DNA of 64,000 nt from Anopheles merus (lineage: Eukaryota; Arthropoda; Insecta; Diptera; Culicidae), in the NCBI RefSeq assembly GCF_017562075.2, contig NC_054083.1:47340942-47404941 (forward strand), written 5' to 3'. The notes under the pieces were generated by a model. The model had not been told where the DNA came from, searched no databases, and was given only the letters and a program-made list of their open reading frames with translations. Positions within the stretch are counted from its first letter, which is position 1; each line of letters starts with the position of its first letter. Of this stretch, positions 52,201-62,275 are shown piece by piece. The position numbers and the translations under genes are program-made.

Positions 52201-54900
52201 GGGAAATATTTAAATGATATTTGGCACATTATTTAAATGGAGTTTTATGTGGTTTATGTTTTCAAGCACGTTATTTTGCTGTGATAGGGCTGGATTTGTA
52301 TTTTATTGTTCCAGTTTTCCCTTTTTTGTTCTTTTTCAGCATATCGTTTTACTCTTTTATTGTTTTGTTGTTGTTGTTTTTGTATGTTTCTATGTTACTC
52401 TCTTTTTAGTATACTTTTCTCTTTTATTAGTCATTTTGGTAAACATTAAGATAACTATTACTGTTATATAGTCTTTTGTTTATTTGTTAATGTTTCAATG
52501 TTATTTGCCTTTTTTAGTAAACATTTCTCTTGTCCTAATCATTTTCAATCATATTAATTAGAAATTTTCCAAATGTATTGCCTCGTTGAGTGTTTGTATT
52601 TTTGTTTGTTTGTACTGTACGAGTGTTGGTCCAGCGAAATTTGGTAAAAATAGATAATATTATGTTTTAAGCTCTTTTCCTCATCATCACACTGACTAAG
52701 GAAATGATGAGATCATTTATTCAATAACCCCAAAAAGGAGAAAAATGTATTATTTTTAACATCTATGTCAAAGTCTGTGAATAACAGTACAACAATTAGT
52801 GTCAATTCAGGTAGCACGTTTAAAAACGATCGACAATTGCTACCCTTTTGCATTATTCTACCAGTTTACGTATGCACGACCATGATGTTACGGTTTCTAT
52901 ACAGCAGAACAAACACGCTTCATCATGCAAATGTATGGCACGCCAGCCGAGCAGCTACCGGTATTAACCGCTTACCTTTGTTATCCTTTATTTACCCTTC
53001 ACTTTCAGAGCCGCTTTTCCGAGATCAACGACGAGATAACGGCCTGTTTTCGCGACAAAATGCTCGCCCTGCAGCGACAGCAGACGGAACTGTTAGGTGA
53101 AATTGATTGAACTTTCTTTCGCGAATTCGCTTCCCCCTACATCTACATACACACACAACGGAACACCGGGAATTCGATCACTCATTTGTCGCCTCCCCGT
53201 TACCGATGCACGGCACGTTCTACTCTGCTTTAGCTTATTAGTGCACCGCGTTTCTTTCCGTTTCTTCCTTTGCATGTTTGGGCGTGGTGGTGGTGGACAA
53301 AACGCAACAAATCGCACATCCCAAATATGTCACGCACCGTTACGCCAACGCGTGCCCCTCTACACCCCCTTACACGGTGGCCACGGCTTGCCCCCTTACC
53401 CCACAACCACAGACTCGTCGCAGGGAATACTAAACGATGCGGTCTGTTCGCACGAGCTGGTGCGGGAGAAAATTGACCAGCTGCTAGCATCGATCGGACG
53501 CCCGATCGGGGGCGCACTGGATCCGGTCCAGCTCTACCTGAAGATGCACAAGGACATGTCGGTGATACTGGAGGAGGTGTCGCTGTGGGGCCGGGAGCGT
53601 ATCCTGTTCAATCGGGTAAGCCCTGTCTGCTGAAGGACGATCAATTTCATTCAATTTTTGCTTGGAATAGGAAAAGCTGAAGGTAGAAACGGTTTTTGAC
53701 GCACCAACCGCACCGACCGTGAAGCGTAGCTCGAGCGCTAAAGCGGCGCCCAAACATCAGCTGCATCCGAACTCCTCGGAGACAACAGTGGCACAGTTTT
53801 ACAAGTACGATTAATGTCCCAGACGCTTTTTGTAGGTGAAAAAATTAATTTAAATGTTTCCATTACTCCAGAAGTCACGTCTACAAACCCAGACTGCTCT
53901 GGAACCACTGCCAGCGTCCAACGGGAGTGGGCTTTGCGCCCTGGAATCACGACGGGCTGGAAAAGCCACTGCTTTACGTCGCTGGTTCCGAGTGTCGTAT
54001 CGTGTTTGGAATAGATAAGTACGTGCCTTTGCGAGCAGCTGCAGCGATATTGAGCTTAATCTGATTCTACTTACCTCTCCCCTCAATGCTTCCAGAACAA
54101 ATGGTCACATCGTTCAGAAGATCACGCACGAAGAGCTGAGCTACCCGCAGGGCATCACGTTCGATCCGGAGCGCAAGGAGCTGTTCGTATCGGACAAGTG
54201 GAAGCACTGCATCTTTGTCTTTTCGCAGGAAGGCCAGCTGCTCCGGAAACTTTGCACCAAGGGCGATCAGGCTGGTCAGCTAAGGTCACCCGAGGGGATC
54301 GCCTTCTGTACGGGTGATTGCCTCTTCGTGTGCGACACTGGAAATGATAGAGTACAGGTTAGCGTAACGGTTGAAATAATGTTAAAAGACAATTATTTTC
54401 ACTTACCCTTCAATACGTTGCAGTGTCTTAGCACCACGGACGGGAAGGCCCACTCGCAGTTTGGACGGCTCACGAAAGATCAGCTTATTAAAGCGTCGCA
54501 GACAAAAATTTCCTCCCGCATGGTGGATTTGAAAAATCCCACCGATATCGCTGTGCAGAAGAACGCTTCCGTGCTCGTGCTGGATGCGGGCAATCGGCGG
54601 GTGAAGCTGTTCAACAAGTACGGCGAACAGTTGCTCGAGTTTGGCCAAACCGGTACGATCAACGGACAGTTCCAGTACCCGGAGGTGATCGGTGTTGATC
54701 CGGCCGGGTTCATTCTGGTCGGTGATGGTGGGAATGCGAAAATTCTAGTCTACCGCCCGAATGGACAGTTTGTAACGGCGCTCGGATCGCGCGGTGATTC
54801 GGCGGGGAAGTTTAACTGGATTTCGGGCCTTTGCGTTAGTAAGGATTGGGAGATTGTCATCAGCGATTACAAGAACCATGCCGTACAGCTGATCTCTTAG
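49251..54900 (+). CDS. RING / B-box-like / NHL-repeat protein (TRIM-NHL-type E3 ubiquitin ligase)
   Basis: Exons: 49251-49411, 49470-49615, 49689-49858, 50106-50186, 50876-50995, 53009-53096, 53413-53615, 53671-53804, 53872-54018, 54096-54357, 54424-54900; phases agree; 662 aa plus TAG. The RING (C3HC4) uses C68, C71, C83, H85, C88, C91, C107 and C110, predicting ubiquitin-ligase activity. A B-box-like zinc site follows (C167, C170, C181, C184, C189, C192, H196), then a predicted helical coiled coil (about 197-330) and a C-terminal beta-propeller of NHL repeats (about 380-662) with typical 'PxGIxFDPxxxxLFVSDxxxxCI' units. Length is close to TRIM32 and to nematode NHL-1; brat and wech lack the RING. 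I cannot say which orthologue it is. The start is the first ATG; a second in-frame ATG lies six codons on. The donor at 53805 (GTACGA) is weak, and reading through it adds two codons then TAA. Confidence 0.88.
50187..50875 (+). other. 0.7 kb intron of the RING-NHL gene
   Basis: Splits the B-box-like zinc site between its C184 and C189 ligands. AT-rich, nothing recognised. Confidence 0.8.
50996..53008 (+). other. 2.0 kb intron of the RING-NHL gene
   Basis: Sits in the coiled-coil region. Its left half (about 51000-52110) is GC-rich with a GT run near 51090-51110, a GC run near 51776-51792 and many CpG-containing stretches. Its right half is very T-rich. The GC-rich part could be an internal regulatory region; no exon recognised. 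Confidence 0.7.
53097..53412 (+). other. 0.3 kb intron of the RING-NHL gene
   Basis: Phase 1 intron, donor GTGAAA (weak at positions 5-6), acceptor CCACAG. Nothing else seen. Confidence 0.8.
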
Positions 54901-55553
54901 GTATGAAAGGTATGGAAACCGTACGGAGCTTCGCTGCAAACCACTCTCTACCGAGTGGTGGGGCTAATGTTAAAATAGCGTTATATTTACAACAACTTTT
55001 TTCTGTTTCGATTTTAAAAATAGTTCCTTTCGAGGTTTGGCTCAACTCAATAAATAGTTTCAGGTATAAAATATGCAATCTAGTTCCTCTATTCCTACAC
55101 GCATTTCACATTCACTACGGGAGCTCACTTTTTGTTGTTCGAGAATCGGGTTCGTTATAGTATAACTACAAATTAGTTAACACATGTTTGCACCATGCCA
55201 AACGTATGTACAGGGGAGGCGAAAAGAAACCTGCATCTATGCGTCATTTAATGATGCAAAAGATTTTAAGAAAGAATGGGATGAAGTGTTGCGAAGAAGT
55301 GTTAAAACATTTCACCTTAATTCGAGTACCTTACGTACTAAAACGCAACCTTTTCTTTTCCGCGTTTGTCGAATTGCTTAGAAAGATGGCATTTGAACCG
55401 TGGCGTACCGCAAACCGATCGGGCTTGTGCTAATGGGGAGAGGGCAATAAGTCGTTTACAAATTAGAACTGTTCAACAGTCGCGTTCGCAAGTGGTCCTT
55501 TTACGCTTTGGCCAGGTATCATCAGCAGTAGCTAAAACGCTCGGTGCACCGCT
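54901..55553. other. Convergent 3' ends of the RING-NHL and Rab19 genes
   Basis: Only 653 bp separate the two stop codons. A plus-strand AATAAA at 55049-55054 is a good poly(A) signal for the RING-NHL gene. No clear minus-strand signal for Rab19 was seen close to its stop. Confidence 0.7.
55049..55054 (+). terminator. Poly(A) signal AATAAA of the RING-NHL gene
   Basis: First plus-strand AATAAA after the stop codon, about 150 nt downstream. Confidence 0.65.
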
Positions 55554-56506
55554 TCACGTTAAATTGCACAGCGAGTTGCACGTATTGGTTGATAAGCTTT
55601 TGCTCTGACCGAGCGTGATGCCTTCCTCCTCTTCGGCCGCATTCAAGCCATCGTGGCGCCGCTGTGAAGAAAACAAAGCGATTTATGAGATTTTGCTTGC
55701 ACAGCATAGGTCAGACAAGGGGGTCATCGTGTTACCGTACAGACCTTTAGTTCCGTTGCTAGCGTCATCAATGCGTCGTCCACGCAGCGATTGTCTTTGG
55801 CGGACGTTTCCATCACGAACATCACCTCCGGGATATACTGGCAAAGGTTTTCGGCTTCGGAAAACTCCACCTCCCGCTCCTCGTCCAAGTCGGATTTATT
55901 GCCTATCACGAAGATCATCACATTGGAGGCGGTATACCGGCGCACCTCGTCGATCCATCGCTGCAGGCTGAGGAAGGTCGACCGTTTGGTGATGTCGTAC
56001 ACTGGGGAAATGGGGGAAAAGCACAGTTTTTAGTTGTTCCCACTGTGACTGTTGCTGTGAATAAAGTACACACCAATTAAAACACCGTTAGCCGATCGGT
56101 AATAGCTCTGCGTGATGGTCCGGAACCGCTCCTGCCCGGCCGTGTCCCATATCTGTAGCTGCAAGCGTAATCGTAAGCATTGCGATTAGAATAGGTGCGT
56201 GTATTTGGTGAGAGGTGTGTGCAATTAATCTCCCGCGACCCGCGCCCTTTGGCCTTTCCACCGTTTTGCGACGGACGCGCTTATCTCGCTTACCTTCACC
56301 TTCTTCCCATCCACCGAGACCGCTTTCATCGAAAAGTCGACCCCGATCGTGTTGCCGTGGCTTTCGATAAAGTTGCCCGATTTGAAGCGCTGCACGATGC
56401 AGGTCTTGCCGGTGCCACAGTCTCCGATGAGGACGATTTTGAACAGAAAATCAAACGATTCATCACCGCCCGTCGATATCAACGAGGTTGGACCTGAGGC
56501 GGACAT
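55554..56506 (-). CDS. Rab19: Rab19-like small GTPase
   Basis: Membrane-traffic GTPase of the Rab19/Rab43 group. Exons in transcript order: 56506-56294, 56158-56074, 56001-55745, 55661-55554; phases agree; 220 aa plus TGA. Seen: P-loop GDCGTGKT, switch I with HGNTIGVDF, DTAGQERF with the Rab-typical TITQSYYRSA switch II, GNKSD for guanine specificity, and ETSAK. The C-terminus ends CNSLCNLT, whose last four residues fit a CaaX prenylation box; Rabs more often end CC or CXC. The donor after ELK is GTCTGT, which is weak. A better GTAACA nine bases further (exon end 55736) is also in frame and would insert three residues before RRHDG. It is head-to-head with eIF2B-beta, with 382 bp between start codons. 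Assignment to Rab19 rests on the near-identity of residues 14-100 to the fly protein as I remember it. Confidence 0.93.
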
Positions 56507-56888
56507 TTTTGCTTGCGTTCTGTGTCGGGGGGAAAAAATCGACTGCTGCTGAAGAATGAATCACCTACACGTGTGCGAGAAGATCTTTTAGCTAGAAGCA
56601 CGAACAATGTTACTCAATCACGTCCTTACCAAATTCTAATTAATAATTACTCCCTAAAGTAACACTCGCAGAAACGCGCTGCTGCTGCTTGCTTCCTTTG
56701 TGTATTGTTATGAATTTGAGACGAGCAAGAGCAATACAGCATCGTGTACACGGTGCAATGTTGTGACGTTTCGTTTGACAGTTGAACGTTCACAGCAATG
56801 TGGCCCCGTGTAAGTTGGCCTTTAGTGTTAAACGTCAACAAACTCGCAACAGACGGCAGAATTGCACAAAAACAACAATTTCACCAAC
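56507..56888. promoter_or_regulatory. Shared divergent promoter region of Rab19 and eIF2B-beta
   Basis: The two start codons face away from each other over 382 bp, so both core promoters and 5' UTRs must fit here. No TATA box or canonical initiator was convincing on either strand, which fits dispersed housekeeping-type initiation. Confidence 0.6.
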
Positions 56889-58085
56889 ATGAAAGAATTA
56901 GCAAAAGATTATTCCATTGTGCCTGTGCAAGGAATCGCGGAATTCATCCAGGATGTACGCCTTCGGTAAGACAATTCAGCGTCACACGTGTTTTGGATGC
57001 AATAATCCCTCCCATTGCAATTTTGCAGCAAAATCTCGGGATCACTTAAGCTGGCATCCCGAACGCTGCGGCTGCTGATGGATCTCGTGTCGAAAGAATC
57101 ATGGAACACGGCGGAACAACTGCTTGCCCTGATCCGCAACCAGGGACGCTTTCTGGCCGAAGCCATCCCGCACGATATCGTCGTCGCGAACACCATCCGG
57201 CGTGTGATGAAAATAGTCCGCGAAGAGTACGATTCCTCCCGCGTGGTACATTTCGACGACGGGCAGAGCATACTTTCCCTTCACAAGTTGGTAACGCAAG
57301 GGGCTGATCCGGAGCGGGACGACTACTCGAAACCGATGCCCGGGCTAAAGAACGCACTGGTGGACCATCTGTCGGAAGTAGAAACCGAGCTGGAAACGAC
57401 GGGCGATAGCATTTCCGCCCAGGCAGCGGAACACATCCACTCGGCGGAACTGATCATGACCATCGGGTACTCGCGGGCGGTCGAAAAGTTCCTCCGCAAG
57501 GCGGCCGAAACGCGCCCGATCGAGGTGGTGGTGGTGGAGTGTGCACCGGACTGTCGCGGGCAGCAGCTGGCGGCCAATTTGGGACGGGCCAAGATTCAAA
57601 CTACGCTCATTTCGGACGCAGCGATCTTTGCGATCATGTCGCGCATTAACAAAATCATCATCGGCACGCATTCGGTGCTGGCAAACGGTGGGCTGCAGGC
57701 GGTTTGTGGCACGTACAGCTTGGCCCTGTCGGCGAAACATTTCTCCGTGCCGGTGATTGTGCTGGCCCCGACGTACAAACTGACGCCGGTGCATCTGTGC
57801 AACTACGAGCAGGGGGATTTCAATATTCTGGGCAATACCGAGGCAGTGTTACCGTTCGAAAGCTTAGCTGCGCGGTTCACGAAAGCGTACAATCCGTTGT
57901 TCGATTACGTGCCGCCGGAGCTGGTGACGCTTTTCATCACGAATAAGTATGATTGTGGATGGAAATATCAATTAAGATGGGGGTTCTAATCATCTTTTCT
58001 CATCCTTTGCAGTGGCACGAATGCACCTTCCTACATTTATCGTTTGATCGGCGAGCTGTACCATCCAGACGATAATCAACTGTAA
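56889..58085 (+). CDS. eIF2Bbeta: Translation initiation factor eIF2B, beta subunit
   Basis: Regulatory subunit of the guanine-nucleotide exchange factor that recharges eIF2 with GTP; with the alpha and delta subunits it forms the core that senses phosphorylated eIF2. Exons 56889-56965, 57029-57946, 58013-58085; phases agree; 355 aa plus TAA, against 351 in human. The N-terminal helical part runs to about residue 120. The Rossmann-like C-terminal domain follows, with the family segments EHIHSAELIMTIGYSR, SDAAIFAIMSRINKIIIG, FDYVPPELVTLFITN and the C-terminal APSYIYRLIGELYHPDD. The last junction splits FITN-NGTNAPSYIYR across a phase 2 intron of 66 bp. Start chosen at the first ATG; it gives an N-terminus of normal length. 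Firm call. Confidence 0.96.
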
Positions 58086-58459
58086 AATACAACGACCAGG
58101 TGAAATACGAATTCAATAAAATGTTATAGAATCTTTGGAATATTCTTCTACTTTTTCATGCTGGATAATTTGAAAGGAAAATTTCATTACAAATATGGTT
58201 TTTAGATAAAACTGTTCGTAATTGCATTTTTAAATTCATTTCACATGCCCTACACGAGCCTGAAAGCCAATACACAAACCGCAGCAACGTGGGAACTGTT
58301 GTAAGGTTCTTTCATCTGTCAATCTCGATTCCCATCTGTCAAACGCGAGGAAAAGCGAGAGTTTGTAAACAAAAGCAAAGCAGATCGTGCGCACGAAACA
58401 TTCCGCGATTTTTAATCGAAAAGTATAGTAAAAACCCGCAACAAAATAGTTTTTCCGGC
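58086..58459 (+). other. Short intergenic region between eIF2B-beta and the SAP30BP gene
   Basis: Contains the eIF2B-beta poly(A) signal and the promoter and 5' UTR of the next gene in about 370 bp. The frame of the downstream gene is open back to 58289, but the ATG at 58460 starts the conserved protein. Confidence 0.7.
58115..58120 (+). terminator. Poly(A) signal AATAAA of eIF2B-beta
   Basis: Lies 30 nt after the TAA, the only such hexamer before the next gene, and implies a very short 3' UTR. Confidence 0.75.
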
Positions 58460-59530
58460 ATGAGCTCCAAAAACTCGGCGCTTGCATCGCTAACTGCCAC
58501 CTACACGGACTCGGAAAATGAGGGCGATCGTCATTCGGACGATGATTCACCACAGTCGGAAGGCGGAAGTTCCGTCTCACAGGTTTGTGACGAACCCTTA
58601 CTGGGAAGCATTTCTCGAAATGTATCTAATAACCTTTTCTTTTTCACTTTCCAGATACGCTCCCGCCAACAAACACCGCTCCGGGACATGTCCGAGAGCT
58701 CGGGCACACCCGTCACGCAGACCAACACCGCCAGCCTTCCTCCGTTCAAATCGGCCGAACCGAGCGGCGCCAGTGACAACGGAACGCCAGGGCCACCGCG
58801 CAAGAAAGCACTCCGGCTGGTGAGCTACATCGACGATACGATTGTCGACACGGACGAGGACAACAACTCACCGGAGCGGAGCGAACACGAGGAAGCACCA
58901 GAATCGGAACACGAGCCCGAACCGGAACGGAGCCCCTCCCCCGAAAAGGTGGACCGGGCAAAGCTGTACGGCTTCAGCCTTCCACCCGAACCGAAAGGTC
59001 GCTGCTCGCAGGAGCTGCAGGACAAGATTGCCGCCCTGTACGAACGGATGAAAAACTCCAACATGGACACGAACCGCATCATCCAGGAGCGCAAAGAGTT
59101 CCGCAATCCGAGCATCTACGAGAAGCTGATCCACTTCTGCGACATCAACGAGCTCGGGACGAACTATGCGCCGGAAATATTCGACCCATCCCAGTGGGGC
59201 AAGGAATCGTACTACGAGGAGCTGGCGAAAGCGCAGAAGGTCGAGATGGAAAAGGTGGAAAAGGCACGGAAGGAGGCGACCAAGACGGAAATACAGACCG
59301 GCGTGAAGCGGGTCGATCCGGACGAGTCGAAGAAGCGCAAATCCAAATGGGACCAACCGGGCGTGCTGGGAGCGGCGCCCGGTATGCTCGGTGCGGCCGC
59401 GGCTGTTGCGATGGCGAACGCACTGAAGCCGGCGGGTATCATACAGCAGACGCTCACGACGACGGCCACCGGGACAAAGGGCACGGTTATATCGGCGTTC
59501 GGTTCCCTTCCAAAGAAGCCCAAGGTGTAG
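58460..59530 (+). CDS. SAP30BP: SAP30-binding protein / HCNGP-like nuclear protein
   Basis: Nuclear cofactor. In mammals SAP30BP is linked to histone-deacetylase repression and to splicing of short introns. Exons 58460-58582 and 58655-59530; 332 aa plus TAG (human 308). The N-terminus is acidic and serine-rich (TYTDSENEGDRHSDDDSP). The middle has LVSYIDDT and an acidic Glu/Pro stretch. Residues about 190-290 form the HCNGP domain: LYGFSLPPEPKGRCS, the helix with NSNMDTNRIIQERKEFRNP, then IYEKLIHFCDINELGTNYAPEIFDP. Behind it are a basic KKRKSKWDQPG segment, an alanine-rich tail and a basic PKKPKV end. The 72-bp intron (58583-58654) is a multiple of three and has no stop, so its retention would insert 24 residues in frame. 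Spliced form preferred because the junction SVSQ-IRSRQQ looks normal and the intron has a good acceptor. Confidence 0.92.
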   Translation: MSSKNSALASLTATYTDSENEGDRHSDDDSPQSEGGSSVSQVCDEPLLGSISRNVSNNLFFFTFQIRSRQQTPLRDMSESSGTPVTQTNTASLPPFKSAEPSGASDNGTPGPPRKKALRLVSYIDDTIVDTDEDNNSPERSEHEEAPESEHEPEPERSPSPEKVDRAKLYGFSLPPEPKGRCSQELQDKIAALYERMKNSNMDTNRIIQERKEFRNPSIYEKLIHFCDINELGTNYAPEIFDPSQWGKESYYEELAKAQKVEMEKVEKARKEATKTEIQTGVKRVDPDESKKRKSKWDQPGVLGAAPGMLGAAAAVAMANALKPAGIIQQTLTTTATGTKGTVISAFGSLPKKPKV

Positions 59531-59572
59531 TCGTAAGTCGTTCATCGCGCGGTGGTTAAAACAATTAGGACA

Positions 59573-59578
59573 AATAAA
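59573..59578 (+). terminator. Poly(A) signal AATAAA of the SAP30BP gene
   Basis: 43 nt after the stop codon; first such hexamer downstream. Confidence 0.7.
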
Positions 59579-60853
59579 TGTAAGTTAAGTTCAAACAAAC
59601 CAACAATAAGTCAACATTTCGGATCGAATGTCACGTACTGTAGCAGAACAAATATTATTAAAACCAGCTATTTATTCGTTTCAGTTGCATAAAATCAATT
59701 ACATTCGTATTACAAAGAGAGATAGGGGAGTTTCTTAAGCTAAAACATTTAATTTTGCGCTCCGTTTCGTTAAATAACAAAAGCCAAAGGCAATCCTCTA
59801 TTCCTAATCCTCCGCTTTCGTTCCGGTCTTTGAGCCAGCACTGTACACGGCTCCAAAGCACACGTGGTTCGAAATGATGAGCAACTTCAGGCATATTTTC
59901 TTTTGCTAAATCTTACTAAGTACAGGAAACAATATTTTTTTATCTCTCTCACTACTCCTGTCTTTCACCTCTCCGTTAAACTTTGCAGCATTGGCTACGG
60001 TTTAAATTACATCGAAAAAACAAAAAAACTATTCTCAAAATATTTTTTAAAACTAAAATTGCATATCTTAAGGCTACATAATAATAATAATAATATTACC
60101 AACAATAGGCAAGACGACAAAACGATAACAGAAAGGGTGAAGGAGAAGTGCGAAAATAGCGTACAAAAACAAAAACAAAACAACAGGAAACTAACGAAGC
60201 ACTGTTGCTTCCGAAAAGCTACAAACACACAAGTTGAATAAATATTTGTGTAATATGATAAGAATTGCTAACGGCTTAACTACTAAACTCTACTTACTAC
60301 AATCGTACCGAGGAAGCGTGGGAAGAACGCACATTATTAAAACGGCCTTTCTCTCCCTAAGCTTCCTCCAGTAACGATTATTTTACACGGGGTTTTTTTG
60401 GCAGGTACTTATGAAGCTAACGTCGCCCGAAATCCTTTCCCATTCGGCAAAGGATTCAGTTGTGCGCAATGCATCACGCGGAAGGTTAAAAACTTACTTA
60501 AACTAATCCAACTTAACAAAAACAAAACAAAGGTCACGTGTTTCCACTACACGTAAAACATAATAGCCCCAAACCATAGGCTGGTGTAAGGCCATCTTTT
60601 GGTATTATAGCCGTGAAAACTACCATACCGTCTCGATAGATGCTACAGACTTAACTTAGAAACAAACAAACAAAGCTACCCACCCAACTGTTCCCACTTA
60701 TGTATTGCACTCTTTGTCCACTCTACCCTCGAAACGCGAGCACGCTTCCTTACTGTCTAGAAACCTTAACACGGATGTATTGTTATTGCACATATCCGGC
60801 CTAGTAGTGTAAATGCAGACGAGCCGATGCATCCTCCAGGGATGCTGGAAGGG

Positions 60854-60861
60854 ATGGCAAG
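60854..60861. repeat. Target-site duplication, left copy (8 bp)
   Basis: ATGGCAAG, identical to 61419-61426 on the far side of the hAT-like element. Confidence 0.85.
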
Positions 60862-60960
60862 TAGTGATGGGTAATCCGGAGCGGAGTCATGGATCAACTC
60901 CGACTCCGGTGCGCAAAATATGACTCCGGCTCCGGATCATAACTGGATTCGACTCCGGAT

Positions 60961-61110
60961 CAGTCCGGATTACTCCGGAATACTCCGGATCACTCCGGAT
61001 CACTCCGGATTACTCCGGATCACTCCGGATCGCTCCGGATCACTCCGGATCGCTCCGGATCACTCCGGATCGCTCCGGATCACTCCGGATCAGTCCGGAT
61101 CAGTCCGGAT
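60961..61110. repeat. 10-bp minisatellite (YACTCCGGAT family)
   Basis: Fifteen head-to-tail 10-bp units, variants CACTCCGGAT, TACTCCGGAT, CGCTCCGGAT and CAGTCCGGAT, exactly in register. The last three units are identical, and CACTCCGGAT alternates with CGCTCCGGAT before them. Seven inverted units follow at about 61201-61270, so the array could fold back on itself. Confidence 0.95.
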
Positions 61111-61200
61111 CAGTTTTCGTACATATTCGATGTACGACTTCAAAGTCAATGAGCTCATCAAGAATTGTCTAAACGATAATGGACAGTCATTCCGGATCCG

Positions 61201-61270
61201 GAGTGATCCGGAGTGATCCGGAGTAATCCGGAGTAATCCGGAGTGATCCGGAGTAATCCGGACTGATCCG
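61201..61270. repeat. Inverted copy of the 10-bp minisatellite
   Basis: Seven units of GAGTGATCCG/GAGTAATCCG/GACTGATCCG, the reverse complement of the left array, separated from it by a 90-bp unique stretch. Confidence 0.93.
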
Positions 61271-61418
61271 AACTCGGAGTTGATGAGTCCGAGGGTTTTC
61301 CCGTATGCACCCCCCCCCCCCCCGCTAAACAGTCCGGAGCAACTCCGAGTCCGACTCCGAGGGGTGCCGGAGTCGGATCGATCGGACTCCGGAAAAAAAT
61401 TGTATTTACCCATCACTA

Positions 61419-61426
61419 ATGGCAAG
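61419..61426. repeat. Target-site duplication, right copy (8 bp)
   Basis: ATGGCAAG, identical to 60854-60861. Confidence 0.85.
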
Positions 61427-62275
61427 CCGTACAGATACGTTAACACTAGAATGTCCTTAAAACAAAACCTAAGCTAATATTGCTACGTTTTCTTTATTAT
61501 TGCTGGAGACTAAGCAAGTCTCGTATCACATTCGATGCTAATTGGGTACATTTTTGCTTTAAATTCGAGAAGAAGTTAGTAAGCATAAGAAAAAATATGA
61601 AAAAGGCTTTCAAAATTTAGTAAGAAAATGAAAACAAAATGAAAGTAACATCAAAAAATGATCGGGAAAAAATAAGCCGAAAAAACAAAGAAAAAGAAGC
61701 AAAAATGTACCATTAGCAGAAGAACTCAACACTAGTTAAGCGCAACGAAAAATCACACTACCACACACACACCCTTTCACTCTTTCTCACACGCACACAC
61801 ATACTCGCAAACATTCATCAACCACTCACTTGAATAAATATGTTAACAAAATAATGCCTAAAACACTAACCGATTGCACAGTTGCCACTGATTGGTTTAC
61901 TTAAAACAAGCTACTACTTACGATACTAACACAAAACCCTAACCCTAATACGGCTCAGATCCAGCGGACATACGCTTTAAAACCAACCGCCCCCAACAAG
62001 CTTGGTAGGGCAGTGGAAGCGAGACCGTCTCACGGATAAGCTCAATACTTGTGGAGGTACAATAACTCAATAATCTCGAACAGTGTGCGTCCCCGTCGGG
62101 AAGGAGTATCCCCGAGGTGTCGAATGTACAGGAGAAAGTGTCTTAAACTTAAAAGTCGGCATTGCGTTTAGCTCTTACTTGCTAGAGTCGTGTTTTTATC
62201 TAATAGGAATGAGAAGAAGTATGAAACAGAAGGATAGAGTCAGCCATATTGCACATCAGACAGAGGACCCTGCTC
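61427..62275 (-). other. Probable 3' UTR of the gene at 62276
   Basis: A minus-strand AATAAA (plus-strand TTTATT at 61494-61499) lies about 780 nt after the stop codon and just inside the hAT-like element's right border. The stretch is A-rich on the plus strand and has no other gene. Confidence 0.5.
61494..61499 (-). terminator. Candidate poly(A) signal AATAAA
   Basis: Minus-strand hexamer downstream of the stop at 62276, the first good candidate seen before the hAT-like element. Confidence 0.45.

Larger units (their letters stand above)
59531..60861. other. Intergenic region right of the SAP30BP gene
   Basis: AT-rich. Short (ATA)n near 60078-60096. Several short open frames without protein character. 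It may include alternative 3' UTR of the plus-strand gene or distal 3' UTR of the minus-strand gene at 62276. Nothing else recognised. Confidence 0.55.
60862..61418. mobile_element. Non-autonomous hAT-like transposon, 557 bp
   Basis: The ends are perfect 13-bp inverted repeats: TAGTGATGGGTAA at 60862-60874 and its complement at 61406-61418. They are flanked by an exact 8-bp direct repeat, ATGGCAAG at 60854-60861 and 61419-61426. An 8-bp duplication plus a T/CAGxGxTGGG-type end is the hallmark of the hAT superfamily. The interior has no transposase and consists mostly of TCCGGA-containing 10-bp units in opposite orientation on the two sides, plus a C-run near 61310-61323. The perfect target duplication suggests a fairly recent insertion. 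Confidence 0.85.

Noticed and set aside
60961..61270. Regularly spaced short repeats resembling a CRISPR-like or satellite array
   Set aside because: Units are contiguous 10-mers without spacers, in a eukaryotic genome, and confined inside a transposon. This is a minisatellite.
61934..61950. Telomere-like CCCTAA repeat
   Set aside because: Only two units, which chance explains. Dipteran telomeres do not use this repeat.
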